Notes: generated by a model from the sequence alone, not told the origin. Shown: positions 45,803 to 56,929, numbered from the stretch's first letter. The stretch: DNA of 64,000 nt from Massospora cicadina (GCA_022478985.1 JAKSZP010009244.1:186001-250000); one strand, 5' to 3'. Made by a program: numbers and translations.

Positions 45803-46505
45803 CTGAAATTAATTTGCTCAGAAAGTTACGCCAAGCAGAGAGAGAGGCAAATACACTTTATTATTTATAAAGCAGATACACATTGTTATTGGTAACAAGT
45901 GGCTTTTGATTAGCATCAACCAGCTCAGATTGATTGAAAGAGTGATAGAATTCATTTAATTAAAAAGTAATACCATTGATGCTATGTTTAGTATGGAAAG
46001 GATGACTGAGATAAACAAATCTCCATACTATGGCTTGGCTCAAAGAATTTAATTATGATTAAACTAAAAAATGTTGCTTTTTAGAGCCAATTATAGATTT
46101 GATGATAAATGCGAGGCAATGCCCTACTTAATCCTGTTAACCTCACCTGTAAAGATATCCTGACGAAATTATAACAGCATATGTATAATCTTAGGATTAC
46201 TTTAATAAGGTAGTCTAAATGTACAAGGAACTTTCAGATAAAGAAGTGAGGCCATGCATTAATCTCTAATACAGGAGTGGGGTTTATCTGGACGTCCGCA
46301 ATATGATTCCTGAAATTGAAGTAGTATATTAGCATACGTTTGATGAGGTTTATATGAACTAAAATAGGTTATAAATAAGATTGCTTACAGAGTAGACCTA
46401 TCTACTCTTTAAAAGATCCACAGAGTCTTCCAGATCTCTATTTTACAATAATAAAAGGGACTTGTTATCATTATATAAACTTATAGAACATATATCCTCT
46501 GAAAA
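45803..46505. other. AT-rich spacer
   Basis: No readable gene, repeat border or RNA feature was seen between LINE-B and the SINE3 target site. Confidence 0.5.
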
Positions 46506-46521
46506 TAGCTTAAGATAGAGA

Positions 46522-46649
46522 AAAAAATATTTGAGGTGGGTCGACCTTGAGACAAATATTACACTGAGAATTTTTCTAGTCAGTACAGGTTTCAAACTCA
46601 AAACCTGCACTAGGGTGGAAGTAGTTTTACCTGCCAGGCTAACCACCCT
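46522..46649 (-). mobile_element. SINE3: short tRNA-derived SINE
   Basis: On the minus strand the 128-bp unit starts AGGGTGGTTAGCCTGGCAGG (A-box-like TAGCCTGGCAGG) and has a B box GAGTTTGAAACC at about +54. It ends GGTCGACCCACCTCAAATA then a run of A. A perfect 16-bp duplication, TAGCTTAAGATAGAGA, flanks it (46506-46521 and 46650-46665). The 3' end resembles LINE-C (GGTCAGCGTACCTCAAATA) and SINE2. The body is almost nothing more than tRNA head plus tail. No second copy is in the window. Confidence 0.88.
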
Positions 46650-46680
46650 TAGCTTAAGATAGAGAGTGAAGTAAAAGTAA

Positions 46681-47536
46681 TGTTAAAATATGGCCACTGG
46701 ATGGTTGCTCACTTCTGGCCCTTGATTTTTAACTGCACAGATTTGTGGATTCTTGCGTTGATTTTATTGAAGTTGATTAACTGAGGCAATAATAGTATAA
46801 ATACTATAATTAAAGTTGAATGCCCAAAAGCCATGTTGATTGAATTTTCTAATGCTAAATGGGTGCTTCTTCATTTTGAAGATGTTCTGGTACTGGTAAG
46901 GAGCACTTTCATTATTTTTCTTCTCTCAGAGCCAAGTGGAGACTTGATAGTAAAAACCTAAGGGTATCTGATCCTTGCACTCTTCTCTTAAAGTTAATGA
47001 TAAACAACTAATGTAAAACAACCAAGTTATTATCAAGTTTTTATTTATCTTTATTAGGGATTTTTGGGAGGTTTTTATAGTTAAATTCAACACACAACTT
47101 TTCAGCTGTCGCTGGGAATTATTTGTGCTCCTATGCTGGTTTGACCCTAAATTGTTAGGCACCAAATCTTGTCAGTTATTATTGACTTGAGTTTATTAGG
47201 CAGCTAACCCTCAGGTGTTTGACAACTAAACAATTGGTATTAGGGTCTCAAAACCAATTGATTTGCCAATGACAGTCCTACTCTCTACCTCTGATGTTAG
47301 AACGCTTAGGTGTTTTTCTGATGACTCCCCATTTGTTCCGCTCTGAATGATTTTCCAATAATTTGACTATCAGGTGTTGTTCCCACATCAAATTTATGAT
47401 CAGTATCATTGGGGATGATCCCTGATGATAATCTCATCAGTCAGCAACTGTTGCCAATACTTTACAATTGTAACTAATCGTTGAATTTATTAATTGATCA
47501 ATAGGTTAAATAATGTGATCATCTCAAATTTCAACA
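46681..47536 (-). mobile_element. Solo LTR, family D, copy D2
   Basis: 856 bp, TGTTAAAATATGG...TTTCAACA on the plus strand, with flanks AGTAA (46676-46680) and AATAA (47537-47541), a 5-bp duplication with one G/A difference. Read on the minus strand it has ACTATAAAAACC and CTAATAAAG, so transcription is minus. A frame downstream (RVQGSDTLRFLLSSLHLAL, then a shift, then a hydrophobic IIVFILLLPQLINF) parallels D1 and D3. Confidence 0.85.
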
Positions 47537-47541
47537 AATAA

Positions 47542-49422
47542 ACACAGGACAGCTTGCCCACCATGGAAAGTTATGATACCTGGTCAAACTGGTATGGTCC
47601 TTCTTTTAGATAAGTACCTAGAAACCGGAAGAAATAATAAAATCTGTAAAAGGAAATTTTGCAGAAATGGCAAAGAAAGGAACTATAGATAATTCTGATT
47701 CAGATGGGGCTTCATATCATTGTGTAGTCTGATAGAGTTTTTATAAAATTAATAAGATTCAGGTTGTTTATAATTTTGCTTGATTAGATTTAAAAATGTT
47801 AATTCTTAAGGTTGTCCTAATTGATTTGGACAAAAAAAACTATATCAGGCTATTCTACATAGACTTGAGGGTACTGCAGTATTAACTTGGCATTAAAGAA
47901 CTTACAAAGTATTCAAGTGCCAGAGAAAATGTCTGGAAAGTATCTGTAATTCTCCAGTTCCCATCGAGTAGGTGCACGGTGCACAGCTACAACACCAGGG
48001 AACTAATCTTCAGTATTAAGGTGAGAATAGCCCCGCAGAGGGTACTGGAGCTAAATGAACAAAGGGCAAGGGTGTGCAACGCGTTATTTATTAATAGCTA
48101 ATGAACAAACAATAAGACTTGGGTGGGCCTCAAAGGGGTGTCCATATCCAAGCTGTGATCAGGGCTGGAGTGCTTGGGTGCCTTGGTCTGGAGGGGACTA
48201 TGGCGGCCCATTGGTGCCCTAGATGCTGTTGTAAAATTTGTGCGGATAAAATGGCTGACATCATTTGAGACCTTTTGAAGAGGTTGCACACAGGTTTGCC
48301 CTGATTAATATATATATATATGTAAAATAACGGGATTTTACTAGAAAGAAGATGACCAACAAGAAAGTTGGTCTTGAGGAATCATACTTAAGCAATGATG
48401 GGGGAATCATCAATTGGTGGAAGTAGCGCTAAGCCCAGATGCACCAATAAGCGCATGCTTCCATCTAAAATGGTACTATACTTGGAAATCAGCCAAACTC
48501 AAGTGATTGATTGAAGGCAAGGCCAACTCAAGTTGGAAATTTCAAAAATTGAATGGGTTTTGAACCTACATTCACAGAGTAATCAAATTGAACTTCATCG
48601 TTTAGAAGGTAACTCATCAGGTTTAATGCTACCGCCATAACACAGGGTTGGGCATTATGCACTTCCCCTGGGCTAACATGGGCATATCTGGCCTGCACAC
48701 AGCGTTGGTCCACGGTGTGCTTTAGATCAGGAAAGTCCTACAGCTTGACTTTATGGACTCTTGACGTCCAGCCTTATCTATGCTTTTGGTACCCTCAATA
48801 AAGCCATGTGAACATGACAGAAGAAAAGTAACATCAATAGATTTTTTTGTTCAATATTGTGGACAATAGAGATACCTAAATCTATTTCATCCTGCATATA
48901 ACTACTTATCAATGCACGACCCTTGATTATCACGATTAGATAGATAGTTCCCTGGTATAGATTACAGAGATGATGAGAAAGCAACTAAATTTAAAGTTTA
49001 ATTTGGCTGTCCTCCCACATCTAAGACTTACCTTGGACCAAAGTTGGATAAGAGATAACATGACTAGGTTGGCACCAAGGCTTTGGGTTATGTTTTTAAT
49101 AATGTTACATCAATGGTTTAAAAAATGAACTATTCTACCAATTAAAATAGGTCATTACGCCTAATTCTCATACCAAGTCTTAATTGGCATTCCATATACC
49201 ATATTAACAACTATGGCAATATCTGCTTTAGCCAAAAGCTAAATTGTGGTCATACTCAAGCTATTTTACTACCATCAAGGTGGATTGATTTTATTTGCTG
49301 AGTTTGGCTTGATACCACAATGATTTTGATCTTGACCATTCTCCAATCTAACATGAACCTATTTATTTCATAACAACTTCTCTGTTAGTCAAACTTGTTA
49401 GTTTAAACCCAGCTATATATTT
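47542..49422. other. Decayed region with a fragment of a dispersed coding repeat
   Basis: No intact gene. The minus-strand stretch 48,098-48,289 is open but unassignable. An (AT)n microsatellite lies at 48,306-48,321. The part at 48,528-48,790 is related to the insert at 9036 (listed separately). The rest is AT-rich and unreadable. Confidence 0.45.
48528..48790 (-). pseudogene. Fragment of unrecognised coding repeat (DLKHT peptide)
   Basis: The minus-strand peptide LKHTVDQRCVQARYAHVSPG aligns with LKHTLEQRWVRAKYAQVGSG at 9,087-9,147, although third positions and flanks differ. The conserved core is DLKHT(L/V)(E/D)QR.V.A(K/R)YA.V. The upstream nucleotide text (ATAAGGCTG...) also matches. Gag or another retroelement protein is possible; I do not recognise it. 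Confidence 0.45.
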
Positions 49423-50349
49423 AAAATCTATTTGAGGTACGCTGACCAGGGGATGGAAAATACTGAGCACAAAAATCAAATCCAAACCAAAAAGATGAGA
49501 CGAGATGGCTGAAACCACTTGGATTAAGGTAAAATTAAGGGAATACTCCAACCAAGTGTTAAGCAGTACTGCCATATGATCATGGTGTAGGGGGGAGTGT
49601 GACCAGGAGGCTGGGAGATCTCAACTGGGGTGGACAGGAAGCGGCACAAAGCAGAGAGCAGGGGCGTAGGCATATTGTGGAAGTGGGGGTCCAAGGAGGG
49701 TAGTGGCTCTGGCCGTAGGTTTGATTTTTTAAGGCAGTCACAAAGGCAAGTGGCAAGGTTTTCTCAGTTTTTTGTGGGTGGTGGCATAGTAGCAATAGAC
49801 AGAGTTTTATGGGAGAAGAGGGTATTTGGGCCAAACTTAACGTGCTGTGCTAATATTTTGACCATATTGTTGGCAAAGATGTAGTGGTGGAGGTAGTCTC
49901 ATTTTTGGTTGAAGGATCAGCACAAGTCCACAGGAGGGGAATAAGGTCTATAGTTAACATTTTGATGGATGCACTCATGACGCATCTGAGCATACAATCA
50001 CATGATAAGACATTTTCATCTTCAAGTAATTGATGGTCAGATTGGAATTGGGAGCACCAGACCGAGGCAAATAATGGTGATGGGGGAACTGGCTGTATAG
50101 TTGGCATTGAGTAAATCTCCAGAGCAAGGAGGCTCAACCAAAGCAGAGATAGGATTATCCAATTCATTGACTACCTTTAAATAATCCTGGGGATTTTGGT
50201 TAATGATAATTTGATTTGCAGAATTTGATAGCCTGGTGGGGGTTGCTGGGCATAGGTCTTAGAATTAAATGGGCCCAGTTGTACACCTGATTGGTTGGAT
50301 TAGGAGAAGGGGCTTGAGGACAATGCTCCTGATTAGATGGAACTCGCCT

Positions 50350-52190
50350 AGCTGCACTTTCCAGCTTGTGGGTAGGAAGGGGTAAGAAAGTGCCCAGTTG
50401 AAGAAAGTAACCAGGTTGGATATGAGAATATCTCAAGAGGAGTCAGACATGAGGGCTGCAGCATAAGTGATGGAGGGACAGTGGCATTTTTCATGTCCAG
50501 TTTAAAGCAGATGGTGCGCCCACCATCCATGCAGGCCCAGAAAGGATGGTCTGGGGCAGAAGGAATGGTGGTGTGAGGGGAAATCAAGAGGGCAACCTCC
50601 ATAAAAACAGGATGTATGGTCACTAAGGCGCAAGGGCCTGCAAGGCAGGAAACTCCATTTGGAACCACAAATTTCAGGAAGGGGTCCAAACCATATGTTA
50701 ACAGCGGGCCAACAGTTTGTTGTATAAAAATTTTGGGGGGTGGGTAGGAGGCCCAAAAACTGAACCACAAGAGTGGTATCAGTGATGTTGGAATTTCAGT
50801 TGACCACATTATTTAACTTAAAGACCAATTGATGAATTCAACGATTAGTTACAATTGTATATCTCAGCAACAGTCGCTAACTAGAGAAATTATTAGCATG
50901 AATCATCCCTGATGATATTGAGAATAAATTCAATGAGGTAATTAACAACCAATAGTCAAATTATTGCAGGGAACAATTTAATATCTTGGCAATGGTCACT
51001 TACTAAGGATATTATTGTTAGTAATCATACCTGACAAAATTGAGCAATAATCCAATATGGGAGCAACACCTAATAGTAAAGTTATTGGGAATCATTCAGA
51101 GCAAATGGATGGGGAGTTTCCAGAAGCTACCTAAGCGTACTAACGCCGGTGGTAAATGGTAGGATTGTCATTGGCCAACACAATTGGTTTTGAGTTCCTA
51201 AAATCAATAATGGGTCACCAAACAGCCAAGGATTACACTGCCTAAGAAAATCAAATCAAAGATACCTGACTAGATTTGAAGCCTAAGACTTGAGGGTCAA
51301 ACCAGTATAGGAGAGCAAATAATTCTCAGTGGACAGCTGAAAAGTTGTATGTCAATTTTTACTATAAAACCCCCAAATATTCCCCAAAAATTAAAATTGA
51401 TAATAACTAAGTTGTTTTACATTGGTTGTATAACATTACTTTTAAGATGAGAGTGCAAGGATCAGATATCCTTAGGTTGTTGTTATCAAGTCTTTACTTG
51501 GCTTGTGAGAAGAGAATAAGGAAAGTCTTCCCTATCAGTACCATAATATCTTCAAGACGAAGAAGCACCTGTCTAGCGTTGGACATTTCACTCAACGTAG
51601 CTTTTGGGCAATCAACCATAATGATAGTCTTCATACTATTATTTCCCCAGTTCATATATTATCAAACAATTGCTGCAAGTGTTTAAGAATCTGTGCAGTT
51701 GATATCGGGGCGCAGAAGTGAGCAAGCATACAGCGGCCCAGATTTTAACAAGTGGGCAACTGGGTCCAAGTGTTAGGGAGGGGGAAACCTTGAACACCAG
51801 GGGAATGGTAGCTGTGACTGCAGCATCACCTTTATATAAGAAGCCAAGGTCAAAATACCCCTTTAAGGGGCATAAGACTATGAAGCCAGTAGGCCACAAA
51901 ACATCATGGGCGAGTTCAATGATAGCTTTGTCAGAATTAGTTAACAACTTCCATATTTGACCCAAAGGCCAAATTTTATGGTGCTCCAAGGGAGCACAAG
52001 GGGGCAATGAGGCACCACTTGAGCGCAGGTGAGGTGGAAAGCTAGATCCTTAGGCGGGACAAATTGACCTGAAGAATTAGGAGGGCTAGTAGAACTAGCC
52101 TGGGAAAGTTTCAGCAGCGGCCAAAAAAACACTAGGAGGTGAAACCCCCCTGCCCCAAAAGGGGACAGTGGGCATTAAGCTTGTCGACTA
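50350..52190 (-). pseudogene. LINE-C ORF1 (two parts around solo LTR D3)
   Basis: Homologous to LINE-B ORF1 along its length, with several frameshifts. Where LINE-B has GGWTICPSCFELDHSKC, LINE-C has GGRTICFKLDMKNATV, so the first cysteines of the knuckle are lost. The LTR interrupts the central fold between the sheet ending ..LPT and DTTLVVQF. The 965-bp interruption lies between 50786 and 51750. Confidence 0.75.
50786..51750 (+). mobile_element. Solo LTR, family D, copy D3, inside LINE-C ORF1
   Basis: Begins TGTTGGAATTTCAG and ends GATTTTAACA, 965 bp, with flanks AGTGA (50781-50785) and AGTGG (51751-51755); the LINE-C codons confirm the target. A TATAAAA at 51363 sits in CTATAAAACCCCC. The ATG at 51447 then opens a 79-codon frame (MRVQGSDILRLLLSSLYLA ... 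IMIVFILLFPQFIYY) to 51686, near the LTR end. The same peptide themes occur in D1 and D2. Confidence 0.93.
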
Positions 52191-52289
52191 AGAGAACTGG
52201 AGAGGGCCAATGATGAGTAGAGGTGTTACAAAATTACCAATTAAGGTTTGACCAAAAGTGGGTGATCAAGAGAAAGATAATAGCCCCAG

Positions 52290-53076
52290 TGTGATGGTTG
52301 AGGTTTTTCCTCAACATCACATTGCCATGAACTTTGATAAGACAGGACAGGCTGGTGTGGAAGAAGGAGGGGGTGAGAGAGCATTGGTCTTGGCTAGACC
52401 CCAGGTTGGGACTGAGGCTGGGAAAGGATGGCAGTTGGAACTTTCGTCAGGCCTGGAGTCAAAACAGATGGCTTTAAAGTGGGTGAGTTCTAGGTTGAAG
52501 GTGGATTTTAATCAAAATTGGATCAGATTTTGGGGGTAGTGGCTCATCCACTACAGAATTCAATCTGGCCTATAATGATGGGGGTTTGTTTGCAACTTAT
52601 TTCAAAAGATATAGTGTCATGCATGATGGATGATCCTAGTCTAGCTTGCAGCATAGAGCTATAGGGGAAGGGACCTTAGAATGGGAGGTTCTTTTGTTCT
52701 GTTTTCTATCATCTTGCCTAAAGTATATCCAATAAAGCCATTCTTGAGCCTTATTTATTTTTATTATTGTCTTCCAAGGTTTATATTGGAATATTTAGTC
52801 TAACAGCAGCCATGTTTGGCCTATAAAAACAGGAGGTGGACTTTGAGAGCGAGTTTGGGAAGGCTACTGCCTTCCTATACACCTCTTCTTGGAGTCAGGG
52901 CATGTTGCTTGGGGTAAGCATACTTGCAACTTTCCTCCAAGGGGTGTTCATTAACGGTATCTGTAGCACATGCACTAGAGGAATGGTCTCAGGGACTTTG
53001 TCCACCCTTTGGTCATTGACTTTTACTGCTTCCCTATTTTTGTTTGTGGCTCATTGAAAGGAGCCAGTGAATTACA
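52290..53076 (+). mobile_element. Solo LTR, family C, copy C1
   Basis: 787 bp, TGTGATGGTTGAGG...GAATTACA, with flanks CCCAG (52285-52289) and TCCAG (53077-53081), one C/T difference. The first 32 bp form a near-perfect hairpin (TGTGATGGTTGAGG against CCTCAACATCACA). After a polyadenylation-like CAATAAAGCC, ATG at 52812 opens MFGL, a stop, then a frame (DFESEFGKATAFLYT, SWSQGMLLGVSILATFLQG) to a TGA 19 bp before the LTR end. The homologue is C2 at 62788-63611. Confidence 0.92.
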
Positions 53077-53081
53077 TCCAG

Positions 53082-53343
53082 TTTTATTTATTATCTATTA
53101 AGCTTTTGGGTTATCCTAGCCACAGATCACCTTGAGGAGGTATCAATAAACAGGTCTCTTTATACTAACTAAATTAAATTCTGATCTGACTTTGCCTTTA
53201 ATAGAGTCTAAAAACTCTTTTGATTGAAGTTTCAAAAGGCCTAGAGTGTGACTATCAACCTGCAATGTTTAACTCCTAATAGTTGAGCCTTGTCATCGCC
53301 TTACTGTGCCACCTGGAAATCTTTGCAACCTATACTTCTTGTA
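53082..53343. other. Dispersed repeat fragment beside LTR-A3
   Basis: Resembles 23,183-23,440 (GGAGGTATC.A.TAA, GATTGAAG / GATTGAGG, CCTTACTGTGCCACCT / CCTTACCGTGCAACTT). It continues past LTR-A3 at 55,107 (GCCATTAAAGTGTGGGC beside GCTACCAAGGTCTGGGC). It is therefore the host repeat into which LTR-A3 inserted. Class unknown. Confidence 0.45.
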
Positions 53344-53348
53344 CCTAT

Positions 53349-55101
53349 TGTCATGGAATCTGCTGGTTAAAGTAAGTCTGGGCTTTCAATCTGGGTGTGT
53401 AACAAATCAGTGAAAATCCCAGAATGCCAATGGCATAGCAGTTCTGAACACTTGTAGAAGGGATCCCCTATGATTCTTGTGAGGAAAATGAAAGTTTTAG
53501 AACATACCAAAGGACCTCATAGAAAACCAAATGGCTGCAATGGGGGTAACCGCAGGTCTTTCTGGGCATCTCCCAAGGGTGGGAGAGGCAAGGAGGATGA
53601 TCCATCCTTCTAGGTTTGCAATTGGTGACCTTTGGGCTCTTTTTCCCAACCTTCTTGTGCTGGTTCATCATAATAAAAATTCTGAAAATCATTAAAATTT
53701 TAAATTTTTGAAATGAAGATTGGGTTTGCAAATTGAATTATATCAAATTGATTTGACTGTCAGGAGGCCTTGGTCTTCACCTTGCATCCATTGGGAGGTT
53801 CCAGGTTGAGTATAAAGGTTGGGTTTATCGCCAGAATGGCGGATCAATTTCATAAATAGATTTGGGCCAGATTGGCCCTCAGCAAGATGGCCCAGATAGT
53901 CTGGTGCCTGTTAACCACCTTGCAGTTATGAAGATGACCATTCTTCACCTCCAAACTGAGAATCACAATTAGCGTAGATGGCCTCATTCCGCCCAAATTG
54001 TGCCAAACCACCAGTGATTGATGGGGTAAATTGATCCAAATTCTCTGACTATTTTACAAAATGAGAGGCAGACTTTAGCTTGTCCTCCAGGTTCCAAAGG
54101 GGAAACAGATCGTTGCAAAGAGTTTGGCAGATCTGAAAACTCTTCAGAAGTGGCAGATTAGCACCATACACATGTTGCAAAATCTTTGATTGTGATCATC
54201 TTTTTTTGGCCAAAAGATTGATGGCTTGGAGGGCCCACTCAACGACCATCAGTCCTAAAATTCAGATTGCTGTGTATTTTTATGGGTTATGTGAAAGTAT
54301 ATTGAAATAAGGCAGATTCTGCAGAGAAGATTTGGGTAAAAAATCAGCTTTTATTAAAATTTAAGAGGGAAAATGGACCAACACTTGCACCTTTCAAAGC
54401 CAGTTGACTTATATAAAAAGTGGGTAAAAAGGGGGCCATGGGTGTGTTTTCTTAGACAGGGGCAGCTGATATACTCATAGGTATTTAGCCTGTCTTGGGG
54501 CATCATCAGCCAGCTTATGAAAAAAGCCACAAAAACTCTTGCAATGTAATTTTCTGATCCACCAGGGAGGGACCCTCACTGATCCAAACTTGAGCGGATT
54601 TGTTCATATCAAAGGAGTGGCAGAATTGAACTCTACCAGGGTCATTCTGAAAAATTTTTAAAGGATTTTTTAAAACTTTTTGAAAACGGATTTTTGACTT
54701 GGATTGGCTTTTCTGTACCCACAATTTCAGATTCCATGTTCTGGACCATTTTTCCTCACTCATGAACCATTTTCTGAGTTTTGAGGCTGATTTTCTTCCT
54801 TTTCAAGGAAGAGAGGGATGGTGGGTTAGAGGCCAGTGAAAGGTGGAGGTGCTGTTGGTGACTTATGGCCTGGATTACCTCCCTACAGACCTTCTTTATT
54901 CTTTCAACAAGGGAAGAAGCAGCTAAGAGAAATACTGTGAAGGGATCCTTTGGGACCAATGTGGTTACCCAACATTCATTAACCACATGTCCCAAGTCCC
55001 CCAGTTGAGCCAAGGGATCCATAGGGGCATTAGGTCCCTTCTTCTCCCTATAAGGGACCTTTTCCCAGTCCAACCTAAGAGGCTGGGTCTCCAGACTTAC
55101 A
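53349..55101 (-). mobile_element. Solo LTR, family A subfamily A3
   Basis: On the minus strand it begins TGTAAGTCTGGAGACCC (55101) and ends ...CCATGACA (53349), 1753 bp. It is flanked by a perfect 5-bp duplication, CCTAT (53344-53348 and 55102-55106). The U3-side block reads LGDLGHVVNECWVTTL (frame 55073-54756), matching the GDL..HVV.E.WVT.L block of the chromovirus LTR. The terminal block reads TAMPLAFWDFH, a stop, FVTHPD and RFHD, matching AMPLAFWLAFWVLTHPNW and RFHD, with extensive nucleotide divergence between. Confidence 0.9.
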
Positions 55102-55106
55102 CCTAT

Positions 55107-55511
55107 GCCATTAAAGTGTGGGCACCATCTGAAGTGTCTTGACTATTTTATCAATAGTGAATTCTATGGTGATCCAGGCTTGTATCCAACACCTCCTCTC
55201 CAGGAATAGGGAAAGTAAAGATGCTCCCATACATTAATTCCATATTAGTACCCAATCTCTTAAACCTATAAGGGTTACCAAAAAACCAAATTACATCATT
55301 TTTGATGCTTATGTTACATGGCATGCCAGTGGGTGTATCATAACAGTTGAGGTTCAATTCCCTAGAGCCTCAACGCTTACCCAGCAGCTGTAAAATTTTT
55401 GATCCTCAGTGGTATACTTATTATGGGCTGCCAGACTTGGTTACATAACCCTTACCGCCATCCTCCACTTCTTGGTGCATCATTCATCTAGGTCAAAGTT
55501 TACTCTAATTT
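55107..55511. other. Host repeat continuation and unassigned sequence
   Basis: The first about 40 bp continue the repeat at 53,082-53,343. A 68-codon minus-strand open stretch (55357-55151; CNISIKNDVIWFFGNPYRFK) looks protein-like but is unrecognised and may belong to the same element. Confidence 0.4.
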
Positions 55512-55798
55512 GGGGAGGATACCCTAGTGGTAGAATATGGACACTCTACCACTGCCCCCAAGTTCAATTCTGGTACAGGAACTTTGGGTAGGGGATGATT
55601 ATGGCTGTGTTGGTTTTGTGCACCAATGCCCCAAACTGAGATAGTGAATAGCAAAGGCAGTCCATGGAGTTCCTGGCCTATCATATGCTACGCACGAAGG
55701 TTTTCCAGGTTTTATCCTCCTTTCCCATTTTCTCCAATTCCCTTCATTGGTGTGGTATCATCCTCAGGTCAGTCCACCTTGAATAAAATTTAAAATAC
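55512..55798 (+). mobile_element. SINE2, copy 2 (tRNA-derived)
   Basis: Matches SINE2 copy 1: head GGGGAGGATACCCTAGTGG, B box AGTTCAATTCT, body with a GGAACTTTGGGTAGGGGA-like stretch and CAGTCCATGGAGTTCCTGGCC, tail CCTCAGGTCAGTCCACCTTG then AATAAAATTTAAAA. It lacks the roughly 70-bp internal duplication of copy 1. No clear target duplication was found, so the ends are approximate. Confidence 0.9.
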
Positions 55799-56929
55799 TA
55801 TCTATCAAACTGGGGTATGGTAAGCTGGATTGTAAATTAATGATGACACCAAGCCTTTGAGATTGTTGATGGTTTAATAAGGAAATGTAGGGTTTATTTC
55901 TGATGGGAAGTTGAAGCTGACCTGGGGATGGAAACTTATGATCAGCATAGATTGAATTTGGTGAAGCGATCAATCTGGGAGCTTAAACGGCTGGGCTACA
56001 CTTGATAGCTGGGATGGGTGGGATTTATCTAAAGCTCTATGGTGTAGATCCCCTATTTGCAATCTCAATTGGATCCATATTTGGTTATCGTATGTTGATT
56101 AGCTTAAGGGGTATAAGATACTTTGATTTACTATAGTGTATATCATTTTAAAAGGTATCAAGTCTGCCCCACATATTTTCACTTTATTTTAAACGAGCGG
56201 AGGGGAAGGTAACTAGTAATTAGCCTTGGGAAGTATCGTAAAAGAGGTACCCGATTAAGGAGGCCATTTTGGGTTAGGCTTATTTGGGGGAGGGTACATT
56301 AGTTCCCAACAGATTTGTGGAACGAGCCGACATCTATTAAACTCGAGTTGGGTTCAATTGCTGAAATACGGGTTCGTATAGGTTAAAATTTGCTAGAGTG
56401 TTGAGGGATCTTTTAAGCTTGGTGATGGGGATTAAAGGCGTACAGTTCCCATCTAGGGTAAGGGCTATGAAACTGGGTGGGCCCCTTTTTCGTTTTGAAC
56501 TGATCTTTTATGAGTTAATCGCATAAAATTTTTAAAGCTGAGAGCGGGTAAAGCCTTTACCTTTATGAAGTTTCAACTGAAGGCGTAGGCACGTCTTATC
56601 TTGATAAATCACATATCTGGTTAGAGGTTAGGTGTGCGGGTAGCGTAAGGCGGTAGTCCGATACCGTACCCGATGGGCACGCTAGGGAAGGTTTTATCGA
56701 CAAACTATTAAGGGTATGGCGCTTGAGATTTTTATATGGGGGTATCGGGTGCCTAACTGAATCCTCCAAGGTGGTTTCAAACTTAATAAATTATATAGAG
56801 TTGGTATAAGTTGAGCAATAAACCGTATTATTTAAAACCATATAAGGTTGATTTAAAATAATAATAATGTCGTTTAATATGAGGGGGATAAATTTCGGCG
56901 GATGCTGGATAAAGGATAGATCAGGTCCA
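55799..56929. other. Low-repeat intergenic sequence, CpG-retaining
   Basis: No element homology was found. CpGs are common; for example the 60 bases 56,641-56,700 hold seven. It contains the 3' flank of the zinc-finger gene. The stretch 56,840-56,875, opposite the gene, reads ATTATTATTATTTT on the gene strand, a possible AU-rich 3' UTR. No other gene was recognised, though an intron-containing gene cannot be excluded. Confidence 0.5.

Larger units (their letters stand above)
49423..52230 (-). mobile_element. LINE-C: second ORF1-only LINE, split by a solo LTR
   Basis: Same plan as LINE-B: ORF1 then a LINE tail (TTTTCCATCCCCTGGTCAGCG...) at 49,423-49,460, with no RT or endonuclease. N-terminal ORF1 text lies at about 52,190-51,756 (VPPKDLAFHLTCAQVVPHCP, matching LINE-B PPKDLSAHLVQTQVVPCYP). 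The solo LTR D3 interrupts codons for P-T|D-T-T-L-V-V-Q-F. ORF1 continues at 50,780-50,350 (VVPNG...LAGP..., then SAPDHPFWA). The C-terminus near 49,650 reads MPTPLLSALCRFL. The zinc-knuckle region is damaged. The 5' border is approximate. Confidence 0.75.

Noticed and set aside
48306..48321. The AT dinucleotide run as a functional element
   Set aside because: It is a short microsatellite typical of AT-rich spacers, with nothing to support a role.
53390..53404. GTGTGTAACA as the 3' end of LTR-C1
   Set aside because: LTR-C1 ends at 53076 with a matching TCCAG/CCCAG flank, and C2 ends at the equivalent TTACA. 53390-53404 falls inside LTR-A3.
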